From positions 1 to 45,324 of the forward strand of contig URGL01000012.1 of the NCBI GenBank assembly GCA_900547405.1: a DNA stretch of 45,324 nt. The letters run 5' to 3'. The notes below the pieces were generated by a model, which was not told where the DNA came from, made no database searches, and saw nothing but the letters and a program-made list of their open reading frames with translations. A program made the translations under genes and the position numbers. Source of the DNA: an uncultured Eubacteriales bacterium (GTDB lineage Bacteria; Bacillota; Clostridia; Oscillospirales; Oscillospiraceae). Positions 16,111 through 22,943 of the stretch are shown in pieces (position 1 is the first letter of the stretch; every line of letters begins with the position of its first letter).

Positions 16111-18705
16111 TTACTTTCCGTAGTAGGCGTTCAGATACATTTCCTTGATTTCCTTCATCAGCGGGTACCGGGGGTTGGCGCCGGTGCACTGGTCGTCGAA
16201 GGCCTGCTCTACCATTTCGTCCAGCCGGGACAGGAAGTCCTCCTCCTGGATGCCGTATTCCCGGATGGTGTCGTGGATCCCCACCTTGTGCATCAGCTCC
16301 GTAATGGCATCGATGAGGTTCTGGAGCTTTTCTTCGTCGGTGGTGCCCCCCAGCTTCAGGTAGTCGGCCACTTCCGCGTAGCGTGCCAGGGTGTGGGGGT
16401 GGTCATACTGGGAGAAGGTGCCCATTTTGGCGGGGACCTCGGCGGCGTTGAACCGAAGGACCTGCCGGATGAGCAGGGCGTTGGCAATGCCGTGGGGCAG
16501 GTGGTGGAAGGCGCCCAGCTTATGGGCCATGGAGTGGCAGACCCCCAGGAAGGCATTGGCGAAGGCCATACCGGCCATGGTGGCGGCGTTGGCCATATTC
16601 TCCCGGGCCCGGGGGGCCTTGGCACCCTGCTCGTAGGCGGCGGGGAGATTGGCAAAGATCAGCTTCAGGCTCCGCAGGGCCAGGCCATCGGTGTAGTCCG
16701 TGGCCATGACGGAGGCATAGGCCTCCAGAGCGTGGGTCACGGCATCGATGCCGGAGGCGGCGGTCAGGCCCCGGGGGGCGTTCATCATCATGTCCGCATC
16801 CACAATGGCCATTTTGGGCAGCAGCTCATAGTCGGCCAGGGGATACTTGACGCCGGTGCTTTCGTCGGTGATGACGGCGAAGGGAGTCACCTCGGAGCCG
16901 GTACCGGCAGAGGTGGGGATGGCCACAAAGTAAGCCTTTTCACCCATCTTGGGGAAGGTGTAGACCCGCTTGCGGATATCCACAAACCGCATGGCCATAT
17001 CCAGGAAATCCGCCTCGGGGTGCTCGTAGAGGACCCACATGATCTTGCCCGCGTCCATGGCGGAGCCGCCGCCGATGGCCAGGATCAGATCCGGCTGGAA
17101 GGCCGCCATCTGGGCGGCACCCTCTCTGGCGCAGGCCAGGGAAGGATCCGGGGCTACATTGTAGAAGGTGGTGTGAGCAATGCCCAGCTCCTCCAGCTTC
17201 TCCTCCACGGGCTTGGTGTAGCCGTTCTGGAACAGGAAGGTGTCGGTGACGATGAAGGCCTTCTTGTGGCCCTTCAGCTCACTCAGGGCCACGGGCAGGC
17301 AGCCCTTCTTGAAATAAACCTTTTCAGGCGCGCGGAACCACAGCATATTCTCCCTCCGGATGGCAACAGTCTTGATGTTCAGCAGGTGCTTGACGCCCAC
17401 ATTCTCCGACACGGAGTTTCCGCCCCAGCTGCCGCAGCCCAGGGTCAGGGAGGGGGCCAACCTGAAGTTATACAGGTCGCCGATGCCGCCCTGGGAGGAG
17501 GGGGTGTTGACAAGGATCCGGCAGGTCTTCATTCTGGCGGCGAAGGCATCCAGCTTGTCCTTGGCGTTCACCGGGTCCAGATAGACCGAGGCAGTGTGGC
17601 CGAAGCCCCCGTCCCGGACCAGCCGGTCGGCAATGTTCAGCGCGTCGGCAAAGTCCTTTGCCCGGTACATGGCCAGCACGGGAGAAAGCTTCTCGTGGGC
17701 GAAGGCCTCGCTGAGGTCCGTAGAGTCTACTTCACCAATGAGGATCTTGGTGCTCTCCGGCACCTCCACCCCCGCCAGGGCGGCGATGGTGTGGGCGGAC
17801 TGGCCCACGATCTTGGCGTTCAGAGCGCCATTCACAAGAATGGTGCCGCGAAGCTTCTCCGTCTCCTCCTCCGTCAGCAGATGGCAGCCCCGGGCGGCAA
17901 ACTCCTCCCGGACGGCATCATACACCTTATCCAGCACCACTACGCTTTGCTCGGAGGCGCAGATCATACCGTTGTCAAAGGTCTTGGAGTGGATCACGGA
18001 GGACACGGCCAGCAGAATATCGGCGCTGTCGTCAATGACGGCAGGGGTGTTGCCGGGGCCCACGCCCAAGGCGGGCTTGCCGGAGGAGTAGGCGGCCTTT
18101 ACCATGCCGGGGCCGCCGGTGGCCAGGATCAGGTCCGCTTCCCTCATGACCTGATTGGTCAGCTCCAGGCTGGGCACATCGATCCAGCCGATGATCCCCT
18201 CAGGAGCGCCGGCCTCTACAGCCGCCTCCAGAACCACCTTGGCGGCGGCAATGGTGCAGGCCTTTGCCCGGGGGTGGGGGCTGATGACAATGGCATTCCG
18301 GGTCTTCAGGCAGATCAGGGTCTTGAAGATGGCGGTGGAGGTGGGATTGGTGGTGGGGATCACCGCGGCGATGACGCCGATGGGTTCCGCGATCCGCTGG
18401 ATGCCATATGCTTCATCGGTCTCCAGGACGCCGCAGGTCCTGGTGTCCTTGTAGGCGTTGTAAATATACTCGGCGGCGTAGTGATTCTTGATCACCTTGT
18501 CCTCCACAACGCCCATGCCCGTCTCGGCCACGGCCATCTTTGCCAGAGGAATGCGCATCTTGTTGGCCGCAATGGCAGCCGCCTTGAAAATCTTGTCCAC
18601 CTGCTCCTGGCTGTAGCTTGCGAACACCTTCTGCGCCTGACGGCAGCGCTCCAAAGCCTCCGTAAGCTCCTGAGCATTCGTAACGACGGGATAGGTCTTT
18701 TCCAT
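16111..18705 (-). CDS. adhE: Bifunctional acetaldehyde-CoA/alcohol dehydrogenase
   Basis: The 864-residue product reduces acetyl-CoA through acetaldehyde to ethanol with two NADH, a main fermentative redox sink. The N-terminal aldehyde dehydrogenase (about 1-440) has its catalytic Cys at C249 (NGMICASEQSVVV). The C-terminal iron-dependent alcohol dehydrogenase (about 450-864) has GGGSAMDAGK and the iron-site segments DAVTHALEAY and HSMAHKLGAFHHLPHG. Length is normal for AdhE, which assembles into spirosomes. GGAAGGATGACGCC precedes the ATG. It is a single-gene transcript with a strong promoter (18765-18792) and a direct-repeat element (18743-18765) that may carry redox control, although a classical Rex palindrome is not seen. 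Confidence 0.95.
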   Translation of the reverse strand: MEKTYPVVTNAQELTEALERCRQAQKVFASYSQEQVDKIFKAAAIAANKMRIPLAKMAVAETGMGVVEDKVIKNHYAAEYIYNAYKDTRTCGVLETDEAYGIQRIAEPIGVIAAVIPTTNPTSTAIFKTLICLKTRNAIVISPHPRAKACTIAAAKVVLEAAVEAGAPEGIIGWIDVPSLELTNQVMREADLILATGGPGMVKAAYSSGKPALGVGPGNTPAVIDDSADILLAVSSVIHSKTFDNGMICASEQSVVVLDKVYDAVREEFAARGCHLLTEEETEKLRGTILVNGALNAKIVGQSAHTIAALAGVEVPESTKILIGEVDSTDLSEAFAHEKLSPVLAMYRAKDFADALNIADRLVRDGGFGHTASVYLDPVNAKDKLDAFAARMKTCRILVNTPSSQGGIGDLYNFRLAPSLTLGCGSWGGNSVSENVGVKHLLNIKTVAIRRENMLWFRAPEKVYFKKGCLPVALSELKGHKKAFIVTDTFLFQNGYTKPVEEKLEELGIAHTTFYNVAPDPSLACAREGAAQMAAFQPDLILAIGGGSAMDAGKIMWVLYEHPEADFLDMAMRFVDIRKRVYTFPKMGEKAYFVAIPTSAGTGSEVTPFAVITDESTGVKYPLADYELLPKMAIVDADMMMNAPRGLTAASGIDAVTHALEAYASVMATDYTDGLALRSLKLIFANLPAAYEQGAKAPRARENMANAATMAGMAFANAFLGVCHSMAHKLGAFHHLPHGIANALLIRQVLRFNAAEVPAKMGTFSQYDHPHTLARYAEVADYLKLGGTTDEEKLQNLIDAITELMHKVGIHDTIREYGIQEEDFLSRLDEMVEQAFDDQCTGANPRYPLMKEIKEMYLNAYYGK

Positions 18706-18742
18706 AGGGCGTCATCCTTCCTTGAATTGTATCAGTATTTTC

Positions 18743-18765
18743 TTACCGATAACTTATTACCGATA
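18743..18765 (-). promoter_or_regulatory. Direct repeats at the adhE transcription start, candidate operator
   Basis: ttaccgata occurs at 18743-18751 and 18757-18765, a perfect 9-bp direct repeat with 14-bp period. It begins at the adhE -10 box and extends downstream over the start of transcription, where a bound protein would repress. Which protein binds is unknown. Confidence 0.5.
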
Positions 18766-18792
18766 TAATAGCACGGATTTGAGATTTGTCAA
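18765..18792 (-). promoter_or_regulatory. adhE promoter
   Basis: On the minus strand, a consensus TTGACA (18787-18792) and TATTAT (18765-18770) are spaced by 16 bp, about 60 bp upstream of the adhE start. Confidence 0.7.
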
Positions 18793-18827
18793 GAAGAATT
18801 TCACCGACCGGAAAAGAAAAAAAGCAC

Positions 18828-18856
18828 TTGACAAAAAGAGGAATATCCTGTATAAT
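18828..18856 (+). promoter_or_regulatory. tRNA-Val promoter
   Basis: Perfect consensus TTGACA (18828-18833) and TATAAT (18851-18856) with 17-bp spacing lie 18 bp upstream of the tRNA, typical of a strong stable-RNA promoter. Confidence 0.85.
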
Positions 18857-18874
18857 ACATCGTGTTCCTGCTAT

Positions 18875-18951
18875 GGAGGCTTAGCTCAGCTGGTTAGAGC
18901 GCATGCTTCACACGCATGAGGTCACAGGTTCGAGTCCCGTAGTCTCCACCA
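18875..18951 (+). tRNA. tRNA-Val (anticodon CAC)
   Basis: The 77-nt gene folds as a full cloverleaf. The acceptor arms are GGAGGCT and AGTCTCC (one G-T pair). The D-arm segment is TAGCTCAGCTGGTTAGAGC, the anticodon stem is CATGC/GCATG with loop TTCACAC (anticodon CAC, valine GTG codons), and the T-loop is GGTTCGAGTCC. CCA is encoded. The last 22 bases are repeated at 19106-19127. Confidence 0.95.
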
Positions 18952-18954
18952 GTC

Positions 18955-18986
18955 AAAAACACCACCCTGTTGGGTGGTGTTTTTTT
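18955..18986 (+). terminator. Terminator directly after tRNA-Val
   Basis: acaccaccc and gggtggtgt form a 9-bp stem with loop tgtt, flanked by A- and T-runs (TTTTTTT). It begins four bases after the encoded CCA. Confidence 0.9.
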
Positions 18987-19021
18987 ACTCTTGGCAAGTC
19001 GGGGACTCGAACCCACTTCAA

Positions 19022-19100
19022 TGTGATATGCCGGTGGCATATCACAACAGCCAGTTCAAAAACTGGCTGTCACCGTATGAATTTGCCTTGAGGCAAATTC
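19022..19100. other. Block of three consecutive perfect hairpins
   Basis: Three perfect stem-loops follow each other: 19022-19046 (11-bp stem tgtgatatgcc, loop ggt), 19047-19070 (10-bp stem acagccagtt, loop caaa) and 19079-19100 (9-bp stem gaatttgcc, loop ttga). Just before them, ggggactcgaaccc at about 19000-19013 looks like an inverted tRNA T-arm. The block lies between the tRNA 3' end and its repeat. It may be a mobile palindromic element or a structured RNA; no protein is evident. Confidence 0.6.
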
Positions 19101-19105
19101 GGCAA

Positions 19106-19127
19106 TCGAGTCCCGTAGTCTCCACCA
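19106..19127 (+). repeat. Exact 22-bp repeat of the tRNA-Val 3' end
   Basis: These 22 bases, including CCA, are identical to 18930-18951, the T-arm and acceptor end of tRNA-Val. A duplicated tRNA 3' end is the usual footprint of integration (attL/attR), but only about 150 bp lie between the copies. It is followed by its own terminator, as a real tRNA end would be. Confidence 0.8.
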
Positions 19128-19133
19128 AACATG

Positions 19134-19178
19134 AAAAATCCGAACTTCTTCCCTGTGGGGGATGGGTTCGGATTTTTT
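19134..19178 (+). terminator. Terminator after the repeated tRNA end
   Basis: aaaaatccgaac (19134-19145) and gttcggattttt (19166-19177) form a perfect 12-bp stem with a T-run, six bases after the repeated CCA. Confidence 0.85.
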
Positions 19179-19207
19179 GTATCAAAAGATATTTCCTGTT
19201 AAGTTTC

Positions 19208-19248
19208 TGCGTCTGCGAGCTTGCCGTATAGCTAGGCTCACAGACGCA
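19208..19248. other. Hairpin downstream of the ROK gene
   Basis: tgcgtctg-c-gagc and gctc-a-cagacgca pair in a 12-bp stem with one opposed mismatch. It lies about 45 bp after the ROK regulator stop. On the plus strand it is followed by TTTTG; on the minus strand there is no clear T-run, so its role as operon terminator is uncertain. Confidence 0.45.
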
Positions 19249-19294
19249 TTTTGCGTTCCGCTTTAGACTTGTCAAAGATAACAGTTTCTTTATT

Positions 19295-20539
19295 TCAGTC
19301 CGTCCTTCCCAGACCGGTTTCGCTGATGATCTTTTGGAAGGTGAAGTCCGCGGCACCGATGAGGGCGGGGTCGTTCTTGGTAATGCGTTCCTTATGCAGA
19401 TTGTGGACACGCTGGGCCAGGCGCTCGTCGGAGTATTTTGCCACATAACTCCGGAGCTCCTGTAGAAATTCTTGGGAGCCCGGGAGTTCGTCCCCTACGA
19501 ACACCAGGTTTGGGTCCAACCAGCGCAACAGTTCCGCCACGCAGTAGCCCAGCTGATAGCACACCTCGCTGAAGAGCTTCCGGCACAGAAGATCCCCATT
19601 GTCGTAGCCCCGAATCAGATCCCGGATGTTCAGATCTTCGATGGAGGCTATCTCCGACTCTGGGTACTCTGACAGTAGTTCCCCCGCCCGATTCAGCATA
19701 GCCGGAACGCTAACCACATCCTTGTAGGTCAGATCATTGGATTTGCTGACTCTTAGATTTTTCAGCTGGCCGCATCGACCGTTTTTTCCGTATATAATCT
19801 CGTTGTTAATAATGATGGCGCTTTCCAGCTCATAGCCCACGTTGATATTGACCAGGATGCGGCAGGTATTGCTGCCCAATTGGTCGCTGAAATCCCGGTT
19901 AAGCCGGTAGGTCGAGTAGTTAATGGACCGGTTGGTGAAGACATGGTAGTGAGTCATATCGTAGAGCATCTTCCCGATATGGACATAGGCCTGCTTCTTA
20001 TCGTCCCAGACTGCGTAGTCATCATCGATCAAGCGATAGCGGTGCTCCACCCCTAGTCCGATGCCCAAAATATTCTCTTTGCCCAGCCGATCCTCGATTT
20101 CCCGAATGCTGTCCATTACAATACCTAGGCACTCGGAAACGGTATCCTCTGAACGAAAAAATACCTTCCGGACATACTTGTTCTCTCCCCGGGCATCGTA
20201 GGCCGCCACCTTAACGTAAACCTCCGTCATACGGATAGCGATGGCACAAAGGCTCTCCGTCATGCAGAAGGTCTGGACAGACCGGCCACTGCCACCATCT
20301 ACCCGTCCGCTTTCCCGGATCAGATTCTGGGCTAGCAGCTCCTTGATGATGATCGTAATGGTGGCCAGCTGGAGGCCTGTAATGTCCGCCAACTGTTTTC
20401 TGGAGATGCTGCCGTTTTCGTAGATCAGCTGCATCACCAGGTTTCGGTTGTCTTGTAGAATTGTAGAGGCGTTTTTTCCACTGCGCTGCATTCTTTTCAG
20501 CGCAGAAAACCTGGGGTCATATACGTTGATTTCTCCCAT
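19295..20539 (-). CDS. ROK-family transcriptional regulator
   Basis: The 414-residue product has an N-terminal winged helix-turn-helix (about 27-80; ISRKQLADITGLQLATITII) followed by a ROK domain (about 90-400), as in NagC, Mlc and XylR. The usual zinc-binding CxCG...C motif is not intact: the region reads IYGKNGRCGQLKNLRV. The ROK kinase function is probably lost, leaving a sugar sensor. The start at 20539 (MGEINVYDP) has GGATGGAG upstream. It is the last gene of the second sugar operon and also has its own promoter at 20623-20651. The likely operators are the AT-rich inverted repeats at 32475 and 32582, before the aldolase gene. Confidence 0.85.
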   Translation of the reverse strand: MGEINVYDPRFSALKRMQRSGKNASTILQDNRNLVMQLIYENGSISRKQLADITGLQLATITIIIKELLAQNLIRESGRVDGGSGRSVQTFCMTESLCAIAIRMTEVYVKVAAYDARGENKYVRKVFFRSEDTVSECLGIVMDSIREIEDRLGKENILGIGLGVEHRYRLIDDDYAVWDDKKQAYVHIGKMLYDMTHYHVFTNRSINYSTYRLNRDFSDQLGSNTCRILVNINVGYELESAIIINNEIIYGKNGRCGQLKNLRVSKSNDLTYKDVVSVPAMLNRAGELLSEYPESEIASIEDLNIRDLIRGYDNGDLLCRKLFSEVCYQLGYCVAELLRWLDPNLVFVGDELPGSQEFLQELRSYVAKYSDERLAQRVHNLHKERITKNDPALIGAADFTFQKIISETGLGRTD

Positions 20540-20622
20540 AAAAGCTCCATCCTTCCGGGGCTTCCACCCTCCCGCCGGGGTCGGTGGCAAGGCGTAGTAT
20601 TAAATCAATTACTTTATATATG

Positions 20623-20651
20623 ATTTTATCCGGCTTTCCGCACAAAGTCAA
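20623..20651 (-). promoter_or_regulatory. Internal promoter for the ROK regulator
   Basis: On the minus strand, TTGACT (20646-20651) and TAAAAT (20623-20628) are spaced by 17 bp in the 207-bp gap between the RbsD paralogue and the ROK gene. The AT-rich stretch just downstream (20601-20621) loosely resembles the operator candidates at 32475 and 32582, so weak autoregulation is possible. Confidence 0.55.
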
Positions 20652-20746
20652 GGGAGACTGATGTCTTATCGGAAATATTTTCCTATATAACACAGATCCA
20701 GCGGATTTTTCCGGTATGTGAGTCCGTGCCATGTTTTTGGGACATC

Positions 20747-21187
20747 TTAAAGAACACTGTCAAAACGGACATCCAGCTTCTCATTCATAAGCCGCACACC
20801 GGTAGCCGAAGTCAGTAGGATGTTGGAGGCCGGCTTGGGCTCTCCCGTACGGATGAACAACTTGGCATTTTCAGACAGCCGCACAAATTCTTCCATAGAC
20901 ACCTGAGAGGAGGTTTGATTCACCAGGTTTTCCCGGAGAAAATCGTAGTATTCCACATTGTAATCCTTCATAAAATCGAAGATCACATAGTCCTCCACAA
21001 TCACCTCATTGAGGACCGCTTTCAGGACCTGCAAAAAGCTAGGCAACCCCTCCACTAAGGACACGTCCACCATTTTGGACCCCTTAGGGATGGGAAAGCC
21101 GATGTCGCAGATCACAAACTTGTCCTGGTGGCGCAACTTCGTCAATTCGCCCATGAGCTCCGCATTTAACAGACCGTTTTTCTTCAT
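20747..21187 (-). CDS. RbsD/FucU-family sugar mutarotase, divergent
   Basis: The 146-residue product is a paralogue of the RbsD protein at 13359. The N-terminal catalytic histidine region is kept (LRHQDKFVICDIGFPIPKGS, H20). The C-terminal motif is changed: RTGEPKPASNILL replaces the usual RTGE-T-YANVIL, and about 15 extra residues follow. It should convert anomers of a sugar different from ribose. It lies between the SDR and ROK genes, 15 bp after the SDR stop. Confidence 0.78.
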   Translation of the reverse strand: MKKNGLLNAELMGELTKLRHQDKFVICDIGFPIPKGSKMVDVSLVEGLPSFLQVLKAVLNEVIVEDYVIFDFMKDYNVEYYDFLRENLVNQTSSQVSMEEFVRLSENAKLFIRTGEPKPASNILLTSATGVRLMNEKLDVRFDSVL

Positions 21188-21202
21188 TCGTTACACCTCT
21201 TT

Positions 21203-21961
21203 TTAAATCAATGTTCCGCCGGTGCAGTCGACAATGGCCCCCACCATTTGGATAAACAAAGGAGAAGCGAGAATGGCTGCCACGTTCCCGATCTCTTCCG
21301 GTTCGGCAAACCTACGCAGGGGCAGCAAGCCTTTTACTCGCTCCGTCCGCTCCGTCCCTTGGGCATGCGCCCGGGTGCGGACATAGCCCGGCACAATACC
21401 GTTGACGTACACCCCCTGGGAAACGAATTCCTTCGCCATCCCCCGGGTCAGGGCCAGTAGAGCTCCCTTGTTCGTAACATAGGTAAGATTGTGGATACTG
21501 CTGGAGAGAATGGCAGACTTTGAAAGGACGTTGATGATCCTGCCCTCCCGGCCCGTCTCAAGACAGGCCCGCAGAAACAGCTGACTCATACGGAACACAT
21601 GGTCACAGATTCCCGCCTGGGCCAGATGCCAATCCTCCTCCGTATACTCTTGAAAGGGCTTGAAGCAGATACCCCCCGCAGCGTTGTTCACCAGCACATC
21701 CAGGATTCCAAAGTGGGCCAGTGCCTGGGTGAAGAGTTTTTCCGTCGCCTCCGGAGCCGTAATGTCCGCCTGGATGGCCAGAGCATCAATACCATAAGTT
21801 TCCCGCAGCCCCTGGGCGAAGGCTTCCGCCTCCGCCTGGTGGGAGCGATAGTTGACGACCAGGTTGGCCCCCTCGGCAGCAAACACCTTACAGATGCCCG
21901 CACCGATCCCGGCGGCGCCCCCGGTGACGAGGACATTTTTCCCGGTTAGCTTCAGGTCCAT
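21203..21961 (-). CDS. Short-chain dehydrogenase/reductase (SDR)
   Basis: The 252-residue product is a classical SDR that oxidises or reduces a sugar or polyol hydroxyl with NAD(P). The cofactor motif is TGGAAGIGAGI (about 13-23), the structural motif NNAAGG, the catalytic Ser in LSKSA and the YxxxK pair in YVTNK. The C-terminal GIVPGYVRT is typical. It starts four bases before the aldo/keto reductase stop, so the two are tightly coupled. Together with the zinc dehydrogenase it could interconvert epimers through a keto intermediate. Confidence 0.88.
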   Translation of the reverse strand: MDLKLTGKNVLVTGGAAGIGAGICKVFAAEGANLVVNYRSHQAEAEAFAQGLRETYGIDALAIQADITAPEATEKLFTQALAHFGILDVLVNNAAGGICFKPFQEYTEEDWHLAQAGICDHVFRMSQLFLRACLETGREGRIINVLSKSAILSSSIHNLTYVTNKGALLALTRGMAKEFVSQGVYVNGIVPGYVRTRAHAQGTERTERVKGLLPLRRFAEPEEIGNVAAILASPLFIQMVGAIVDCTGGTLI

Positions 21962-21965
21962 GGTC

Positions 21966-22910
21966 TTACAGATAAGTGTCGATGGCTTTGTCGATAGTTT
22001 CCATCTCGTCTGCCGTCAGGCTCCACTCAAAGCCCCGGCAGTTCTCATTTGCCTCCTCGACCTTGCGGACACCACACAGAGAGGTGGAGACGAAATCCTT
22101 CTGGGCGTTCCAGTTCACGGCCACCTGGGCAACAGGGGCGTTGTGGGCGGCGGCAATCTCGTCGAGAACGGTCAAGAGCTTCATAACTTTGGAGAACTTG
22201 GGCTCCTTGAAGAAATCATAGAAGGCCACACGCATGTCATCCGGGGCGAAGTTGGGTAGGGTACGGATGGCACCGGTGAGGATGCCGGCACCCAAGGAAC
22301 CGTAGGTCATGTTGGCCATACCCTGGCTTGCGGTCCACTTCATAAGTTCCTCGGCGGAGCGATTAACCATGGAGTAAGGAGGCTGCAAAGCAGCGATGTC
22401 GCCATACTTCCGGGCTTCCTCAATGAGAGCCTGATCAAAATTGGAAACGCCGATGAAGCGAATTTTGCCCGCCTGCTTCAATTCCTCCAGGGCTCCCATG
22501 GTTTCGGACAGGGGTGCGTTGTGTTCGATATCCGGCCAGTGGATAACCATCAGATCGATGTAGTCCGTTCGCAGATTTTTCAGAGAATCCTCGCACATCC
22601 GCAGCACTGTCTCCCGTCGGCCGTCCTTTACAAAGGGCTGCTCCTTGGAGTTGTATACGGCAGTCTTGGTGGTCAGAAAAATCTTATCCCGACGACCCTG
22701 GATGGCCTCACCTACTACCTTCTCGGACTCGCCAAAGTTGTAGGCCGGGGCAGTGTCGATGCTATTGACACCGTTGTCCAGCATGGCATGGATGGCTTTG
22801 ATGGAGTCATTCTTGTTGACATCGCCCCAGTTTGCGCCGCCGATGGCCCAAGTGCCGACGGTCAGGGCAGAAACCTCTACGCCTGTGCTTCCAAACTGCT
22901 TATATCTCAT
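21966..22910 (-). CDS. Aldo/keto reductase
   Basis: The 314-residue TIM-barrel oxidoreductase uses NADPH to reduce sugar aldehydes or ketones, or the reverse. The full catalytic tetrad is visible: D52 and Y57 (IDTAPAYNFGE), K82 (TTKTAV) and H124 (VIHWPD). GVSNFD and the C-terminal WNAQKDFVSTSLCGVRKVEE (phosphate-binding region) are standard. Unlike the AKR-like protein at 7029 it looks fully functional. It follows the FGGY kinase in the second operon. Confidence 0.9.
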   Translation of the reverse strand: MRYKQFGSTGVEVSALTVGTWAIGGANWGDVNKNDSIKAIHAMLDNGVNSIDTAPAYNFGESEKVVGEAIQGRRDKIFLTTKTAVYNSKEQPFVKDGRRETVLRMCEDSLKNLRTDYIDLMVIHWPDIEHNAPLSETMGALEELKQAGKIRFIGVSNFDQALIEEARKYGDIAALQPPYSMVNRSAEELMKWTASQGMANMTYGSLGAGILTGAIRTLPNFAPDDMRVAFYDFFKEPKFSKVMKLLTVLDEIAAAHNAPVAQVAVNWNAQKDFVSTSLCGVRKVEEANENCRGFEWSLTADEMETIDKAIDTYL

Positions 22911-22943
22911 ATATCAGTTCCTCCTATGTATTTCTTGGGGGCT

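Noticed and set aside
16273..18768. 831-codon plus-strand open frame
   Set aside because: It is the antisense of adhE, whose motifs are complete over the same span.
18743..18792. Rex-type redox operator at adhE
   Set aside because: Looked for TTGTTAA...TTAACAA symmetry; only the direct repeat and the core promoter are present.
18722..19231. Short open frames across the tRNA-Val region
   Set aside because: They run through the tRNA, its terminator and the hairpin block, which explain the sequence better.
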